From the NCBI GenBank assembly GCA_038503035.1, contig JAVSML010025535.1, forward strand, positions 553,673-617,672: a stretch of 64,000 nt of DNA. The letters run 5' to 3'. How positions within the stretch are numbered: the first letter of the stretch is position 1; each line of letters opens with the position of its first letter. The position numbers and the translations under genes are program-made. Of this stretch, positions 57,331 to 64,000 are shown piece by piece. Source of the stretch: Crocodylus rhombifer. Lineage: Eukaryota; Chordata; Crocodylia; Crocodylidae. The notes below the pieces were generated by a model. The model saw nothing but the letters and a program-made list of their open reading frames with translations. It did no database searches and was not told the DNA's origin.

Positions 57331-58509
57331 AGTGCCACTGTCCCTTTGATCTCAAGTGGTGACACAAGTCACTAATGTAATACCACTACAACTAATAAAT
57401 GTATTGTCTGTACTTGAGCCAACCCTCAAAATACAACTGGAATTCTAAATGACCAATCTTCACAACATTTAAAATGCACAGTCACATAAAAGAGCATGTT
57501 AGTATTAACTAAGTCAAGGCCAGAAAAAAAAAAAGCTTATTTTAACAGCTTAATTCTAGTAAGCACTTAACATCTTTGCATTCTAGTGCTGGGTGTCTAT
57601 ATTTGCATTTTTATTAAAACCTTATCAATTCTAATGCCTCCATTTGTCATGGTGCAATTATACAAGACTAGAGATTAGGTAGGGACCTACACATCCAGTC
57701 TTGTGGGCGCTTTATCATGCCTCTATATTAACGGTATTTACCAAGCTATTGCCAAATGCCCTTCCCCTCCATGACACATAATATGGCTGCTTTGCTCCAA
57801 ACAGCTATCGCTCTTATTTCTCTAGTCACGTTCCTTGTTGATAAATTACTTCTCCATACCACCAAGGTGTCATCAGAAAGTCAATGGTATTATTTACCCT
57901 GGACAACCTGCCCTAAATGATGAGTGGAATAAACTCAGATTAGAGAAGATGAGAAGAGTTCAGATAAAGATTTGTGGGAATGTTCAGCATTACATTTTAG
58001 TATGGTATATTTTAAAAGAAGATGTCAGCTACATGATTCACAACCAGATTTGTCTCTGAACTTCCTCCACAAAGGTGAAGGATGCTCTATACAACTGAAA
58101 AAGCACTATATATAGAGTGAGTCACAATCTGCCAAGTTCACTAGGGCAAGTAACCATATTCCTGGCAAAAAAATAACATTGCCGTCACAAACAGTCTTTC
58201 CCTCTGAACAAGCAGCACAATGCCCTTAATACCATACTTGGGTAGGTGTCCAAAAGCAATTACAACTCTTCCCTGTTCACTGAGATCTTGAATCCCATTT
58301 TCAGAGTTAGCACTCGTACTATTAAATGTATTCAGCTTTGCATAGAATGCCAAGTTAACAACCTCCCATGTAGCTAGAGCATGGGAAGCATTATATGCAA
58401 GCTTCTTTTGTTCATGGGCTTCAATCCAGACCCTGAGACACCCACCTCTAAAATTGAAAAGGCATTTCAGTCTACACAGTCCATAGGTTCTTCAGTCTCT
58501 TGGCAGAGT
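57331..58509. other. No gene seen
   Basis: Nothing recognised. Confidence 0.5.
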
Positions 58510-58763
58510 GGGTGCATCTACACAAGACACTTACTGCTCATTGGACTAATTCTACTGCACATTAGCAAAGCTGGCAAAAACCGTGCTAATGCACTAATGA
58601 GCAGCAGATTTAGTTCAATGCGTATTAAGTGACACACAGAGCATTCATCTGCGCTAATGCACAATAGCACCAATTACTGCACATTAAGTTAGTAACCATT
58701 ATTACAAAAACTATACTTAATGTGCTATAAGTATGGCACATTAACGAAAGTGTATGCATGCCC
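58510..58763. mobile_element. MITE with gggtgcatctacac ends
   Basis: Ends gggtgcatctacac (58510) and gtgtatgcatgccc (to 58763) are inverted. Inner words actgcacatta and gctaatgc recur in both orientations. About 254 bp and non-coding. It joins the group at 16816-17127, 27345-27624 and 54422-54661. Confidence 0.6.
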
Positions 58764-61700
58764 ACTGACAGTAATGGGATTGATTAGTTCCACTGCTAGT
58801 TAAGTAAACGGAAAAACAAATTCACTACTGAAGTACCAAGAGAACACAGGCTTCTATTTTCAATCCAGACTTAATTAGTTTTTTTGTTCATTTAAACAGT
58901 GTATTCTTTATTAATGGGAATATTACCAAAGGACTAACAAACTGAAATAACTAAATTAAATTGTATTATTTAGGGGATGATGAGACCACAGCTTGGCATG
59001 TACATGAGTACAAAGTTCCATGGGAAGGCAGCACGGTTTATTCCAATATGGACTGTCATCAACATGAGGATTATTCCACTCAAAATTACCCAACAACATA
59101 TTATTAAAGGATGGGAGGGCCAACAGGGGCAGGCCTGCACAAGCAGCAATAAGCCTCCCCAGAGCAAGAGACTAAAGGTGGAAGGTTATTAAAGTACACA
59201 TGGGGAACAGTCCTGGAAAGAGGGAAATAATCACATTTTTCAGTTTGAAGGCAGAATTGCAACAAGACACAAGGAAACGAAGGACTTAGCCCTGCATACA
59301 CTTGAGCTCTGGCAGCTGGGTTGTAAGGGATCCTAAAGCACAATTCAACTGGTGGATCAACTGAATGGAGGCTGTGGTGTTCCTCTGATCTCCCCCACCA
59401 ACCCCCAGGGCTCACTCCACGATTGTTGTCCATATTGTACCGAATTTAAAAAAGATGTGGTTCCTGCCACAAAAACCTTACAGATAAAAGGTGAGACAAA
59501 AATAAAACATCATCCACATAAATGTAATTATTCAAAATGTAAGTTATTTCCCAAAAACAGCATCTCTGGCAAAGCTGAGAGCTGATTAATGCATCTCTAG
59601 AGTTCTGAACTACCGCCTTCTGAACTAAAGACGTCGTTTCCTCTCATGAGAGCCCAAGTGATGCCTAAAAAAGTCCAAGTGGATGCCATGTTCCTAGGTA
59701 AGAGTTTTCTGCCCTGTCACTGTCTATTGTTCTCAGGGGCTCAGAGGTAGCTGTGCTCTAATGAGTACAGATCTTGCTGAACTGCTATCACATGAGACAA
59801 ATCCTTAATCTGTCCCTGGCTTGCTGGGTTGGGCTTTGGCAGAGCTCCCTTTTCTCCTTGACTGGTACAGTGAGAGCTCTTTCTTCCAGTTTTAGTCCCT
59901 GCCTAGATTTAAACACTGCTGAAATTTGGGGTGCAAACTGAAGTGGCCATAAACACCTAAACCTTGAGAAGGAAAAAAACAGGCAAAAATCACTGTAGGC
60001 CACAACAGGATTAATGTCCGTGTTAGTCAAAGAAGAAGAAAGGATACCTGTGGTGTGAATTCAGTTGCAACTTTGTACCATTTCAATACAAAAAAAACAA
60101 AAACAGGTAAGAAATCTCTATAAAGGAGAAAATTGCATGCACAGGGTCCTACTGCCCTCATCTGAACCCTGTCTATCAGCAGCATCACCATCATGCACAT
60201 GCCAGCAACCAGAAATGAATCAGCCTGCAAAACATGCAAGGCTTATTTATTGATAGATATCTGGAAAAGGAGAGAAAATATTCACTCTGAAGGAGGGACG
60301 ATTTTACCTGGGACAAGGGCCTAGATTTTACATGAGTTAGTTGAGGACTTGGGAGATAGGCCAAGAGAGAAAGTGAAGCCAGATGCACACAGATCCTTTT
60401 GCTTGTCAAAGGAGGAGTCCCTGTGTACCTTGGAAACTCTCGCCTCAGAAGCACATTGTAAACCAGCAGGGTGGTTCGTCTGGTCTAAGGTCCTTTCTTT
60501 GCAGCCAACATTATTGATCCGGAAAGGTTCAAAAACCAAGACTCAAGCCACTCATAACACTCAAGCTTATGGCTCCAAGGATGTGGCAGCTGGGAGCTGA
60601 AACAACATAGCTGCCCCTTGGCTAACTCTGAAACTACTTTACTTGTGCTCTTTTAGCTTCCTCTAGATTTCCAGGCTATGAGACAAGGAAGATGGGCTTT
60701 CCTTTCCTTTGCACACTAGACCTTTGTATCTCATCACATAAATATGCAAAAAATTAACTGGGTCTTACCAAGTCAATGGAAGCCTTTTGTTGACCTCAGT
60801 GAGACTATTCAGGCCATTCTGCATATGCTTATGCTGCTTCCTTGGCATTCTCCAGGCTGCAGCTGAAAAGCATGGCCCCCTGCCCCCCTCCTCCCAAACA
60901 CATTTGCCAAAACCTGGAAATGATACAGTGAAGACCCTCCATGAACAAGTACCTCACCCCACAGTCACTCTCAAGTACTCTGGACACAGACCTTCAGCAT
61001 GGTAGCTAGGGGATACTGCCTGAACATCTTGCAAGCATGCCTAAGCTGCTCTCTTCTCAGGTTGTTTTCCAGAACACAGTTCTGTACCACTCCTAGGTGG
61101 GGATAGGATATTTGAAGAGTCAGGTATCAACCATCCAATTTAGTGGTTACTTCATTTTGGAGGTACACCCCTGGCATGAACTATTACCCAAGCTTAATTA
61201 AATGTGTAGAGAAAGAAAAATCCAAACAGAAAGCTAAGATCATGCACCCCTAGTCTTTTTTAAAAGTGTCATTTTATCTTTCCAGTGAATCTTATCATTA
61301 TAAGGCATTGGGCAGTAGCTTTGAACATCACCATGGAACGGTGAAAAACCTTCCTCTTTCCCCCTTTATTTCACAGCAGAAAACCCCTATTAGTTCCATA
61401 GTTGGACTGGAGATGTAAATCAGCATGAACCGAACAATCACAGCTGGGAAACAGCTTCTGTTTGCATACTGGGTATTAACAATAACATGGTGACAAATCC
61501 CTTCCTCCTCCTCATCCCTGTTAAAAATTTACTATTTTTACTGTTATATCATTGTAGTATATTAATCACAGACTATTTCACGCACCCTAGAACTCCAGCT
61601 GGGAAGGGTTCTTCCCTCCCTTCAGCACTCCCAACACAATCACTCAGTTCTGCAAAATTATTTTCAAAATAAGCAACAGCTATTGTAAGGCCTTAAGAAT

Positions 61701-64000
61701 GTGCAACAAATCAATGAGGCAAGATGACGGTATTTTGAAGCAAATGTTGGTGAAATCATTGGGGGAACCTTGCTTGGTATAACATGCTATTAACAGCAAA
61801 GCTAGTTTCCAGCAATATAGAGGAAAAAGACTTAATAGTCTAAGCATTATGCTTGCAGTATCATAAAATCTGTTTGAATAATGGGAAAACTTACGTGGTT
61901 ATAAAAAGATCTGATGAATAATGGGGGATAAAAAGCCTGTTGAATAAATTATTTTCTGCAGCACATAATTCCACCTTTCTGTAGTGCTGGACAAGTTAGT
62001 CAGAGAGACAGGCAAACAAGAAAAGTTAAGAGCAAGATTTTCAAATGCACAAAGAGAAGTTGGAGGTCTAGGTCTCATTTTTTTCTTTACAAATCTCTGC
62101 CTTAAGAGAGAAAATTTCCTAAAACATCTAATGTGATTTAGGTGTTGAAAATTACCTAAGCACCCAGGAATATAAAACCTTGCCAATATTCAAAAAAATT
62201 AAATCTGAATTGATTTTTAGAATGGATTAGTTAAACCACATTAAATCACTGTGTAGACACACTTATTCAGCATTCAAGGAACTTTCATTCAGTTTTTTTG
62301 TAATTTACTTTTAAATTAATTGAACAAAATTACAATCACTTCAATTCTAAAAGAGGATTAATGAGGGGTTTAATGTGCATTAACTATGCCACTTTAAAAT
62401 CCCAGTTTCTGTTAATTCAGATTAACTTTCCTAAATCTCTCTGTATGAAAAAACCTCTCCATCTCACTGAAATTACAAATTGGTTCCAAAATTAATCACT
62501 TGCCTTAAGAAAATTTTACCTTACGGGTCCCTATTTCTTTGTAACAGCATTAAAATTGTTGTGGCATTTTGGAAGTGGCCGTAGTTAGGTGAGAATGTGT
62601 GTGATGCATTTAGATGTATCCAATGTTTCCCTTTTAGGAACCAGAAATATAAAGGAGATGCAATATTAGAGATCCAGAAGAAACCCAATAGCTTTCATAT
62701 AAAACTCATTAGCAAGAATGAGCACCCATTCATTTGCACACACAGTGCAACTGGCTCACATTTCTCCAGACATCTGAATTACTTACCTCCAAAGAGATAC
62801 ACAATAGACTCCTGTTCATAACTGATCGTGACTACATTCAACACATTATGAACCACTTTTGTTCCCCCTTTCCCCATATCTATTACAATTACAATGATAT
62901 TTTGCACTTAAAGCACTCTTCCCCCAAGTCTCACACAGGACTTTATGAGCATGTACTAAACCGTATGACACTCACTGTGAGGCCAACCACATGAGTACTA
63001 TTATAATTCCTGTTCTTCAGAGAGGTATACTGAGACATTGAGTTATGTTTTACACCAGGGTAGGGTAAAAGGGCCTCAGTATAAATGACAATCAGGCTCA
63101 TATATATCTTATTCAAGTCCTGTGACTGAAAGTGAATACCAATGACATCACCTTAAAATATTCTTTAAAGACAGCAAAGCCATTCTTCTTGCCTTTGTGT
63201 CTACTTTTTCCTTCCAAATAAAATATATTTTAGATATTTAAGTGTATTAAAAGGCAATAAATCCCCACCTGAGAAATGGTAGAAGCAATGCATAGCAAAC
63301 ACTAAACTTTAATAATTTAGAAAAATGACCTGCTGCTATAGTGTGCTCTGAAGTTCAGATATTTATTGGATTCCTTCCCTTCATGCTTTGAGTCTTTCAT
63401 GAATATCATTACGATAGCAAAGATACCCCGTGCTTATGTAATGGCTCAGTGCCTTGCTCAGTGAACCTTTAACAACTATTCACACTCCTTTCTGATAGCT
63501 ATGACATCTCAAAAGGAGAACATGATATGGTCCATAAATTGTATAAGGCCTATACAGCAAGGGATGTGACAGGGGGTAGTAATGACACTACAAATACTTT
63601 CCTAAAATTCTCTCTCAACATACCAAGAGAAACAAGAAAAGTGAAACCATTCCCTGGCATGAATTCCACTTACAGTGAAAGTTACTCCAGAGGTAAATTT
63701 GGTCCCATCTAGGAAACAATAAGAAGCTGTATGTATGAGGGCTAACCACAGACAGCAAAATATTGCAGCTCATTTCTACTAAGGTGAGTTTCAACAGATC
63801 ATAAAAAAAAACAAAGCATTTATGGTGCTACAAAAGATAACTGGCTTATTATCCTAAGAGAGCAAATGTTAACAGAGATATGGCTTACCATCCTGATAAT
63901 GTCCTTGCCTGGAAGTCAGTGAAGAGCTGGAGAAAAGCAACAAAATCAAATCAGACTTTGGGGGGGTGCAGGGGGAGACAAGAGAGGGCCTTTTTCTTAA
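58764..64000. other. No gene seen
   Basis: Long unique-looking A/T-rich stretch to the window end. No domain, RNA gene or named repeat recognised. ORFs are short and occur equally on both strands. Confidence 0.5.

Overview
This window looks like a vertebrate, most likely reptilian, nuclear genome segment: intergenic or intronic, with no host protein-coding exon I can recognise. The evidence is its repeats. There are several generations of CR1 LINE copies, a Penelope-like element with a GIY-YIG endonuclease and hammerhead-ribozyme-like ends, hAT-type and palindromic MITEs, two Helitron-like units, MIR-like SINE relics and one solo LTR. I saw no Alu or L1, and DNA transposons are too plentiful for a typical bird. 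A crocodilian or turtle fits best. That is an inference, because no single-copy gene anchors it.

Layout. 1-4218: a foldback-type repeat, then an old minus-strand CR1 cut by four later insertions (two hAT MITEs, a 1448-bp solo LTR, a short MITE), all but one edge marked by target-site duplications (TSDs). 4219-8050: mostly unassigned AT-rich DNA with a MIR-like relic. 8050-13830: a second foldback repeat, two copies of a GC-cored hAT family, and a large palindromic element. 15191-17127: a Penelope-like element with a perfect 14-bp TSD, then a palindromic MITE. 17400-18290: purine-strand low-complexity DNA with a C/G hairpin and a 10-N gap. 22060-24428: two CR1 pieces in opposite orientation. 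25735-27624: more MITEs and a decayed transposon ORF. 31103-32792: head-to-tail Helitron-like units. 35149-37862: a Penelope terminal palindrome and a CR1 lacking its reverse-transcriptase active site. 38876-39913: a hAT element with a perfect 8-bp TSD. 47338-52920: decayed minus-strand fragments of a different LINE, with a plus-strand CR1 between them. 54422-58763: further palindromic MITEs and a SINE relic. The remainder is unassigned.

None of the mobile elements appears intact. The most interesting observations are a 199-bp stretch of complete identity between two otherwise diverged CR1 copies about 27 kb apart, the inverted hammerhead-bearing Penelope ends, the tandem Helitron-like pair, and the datable nest of insertions at the left end.
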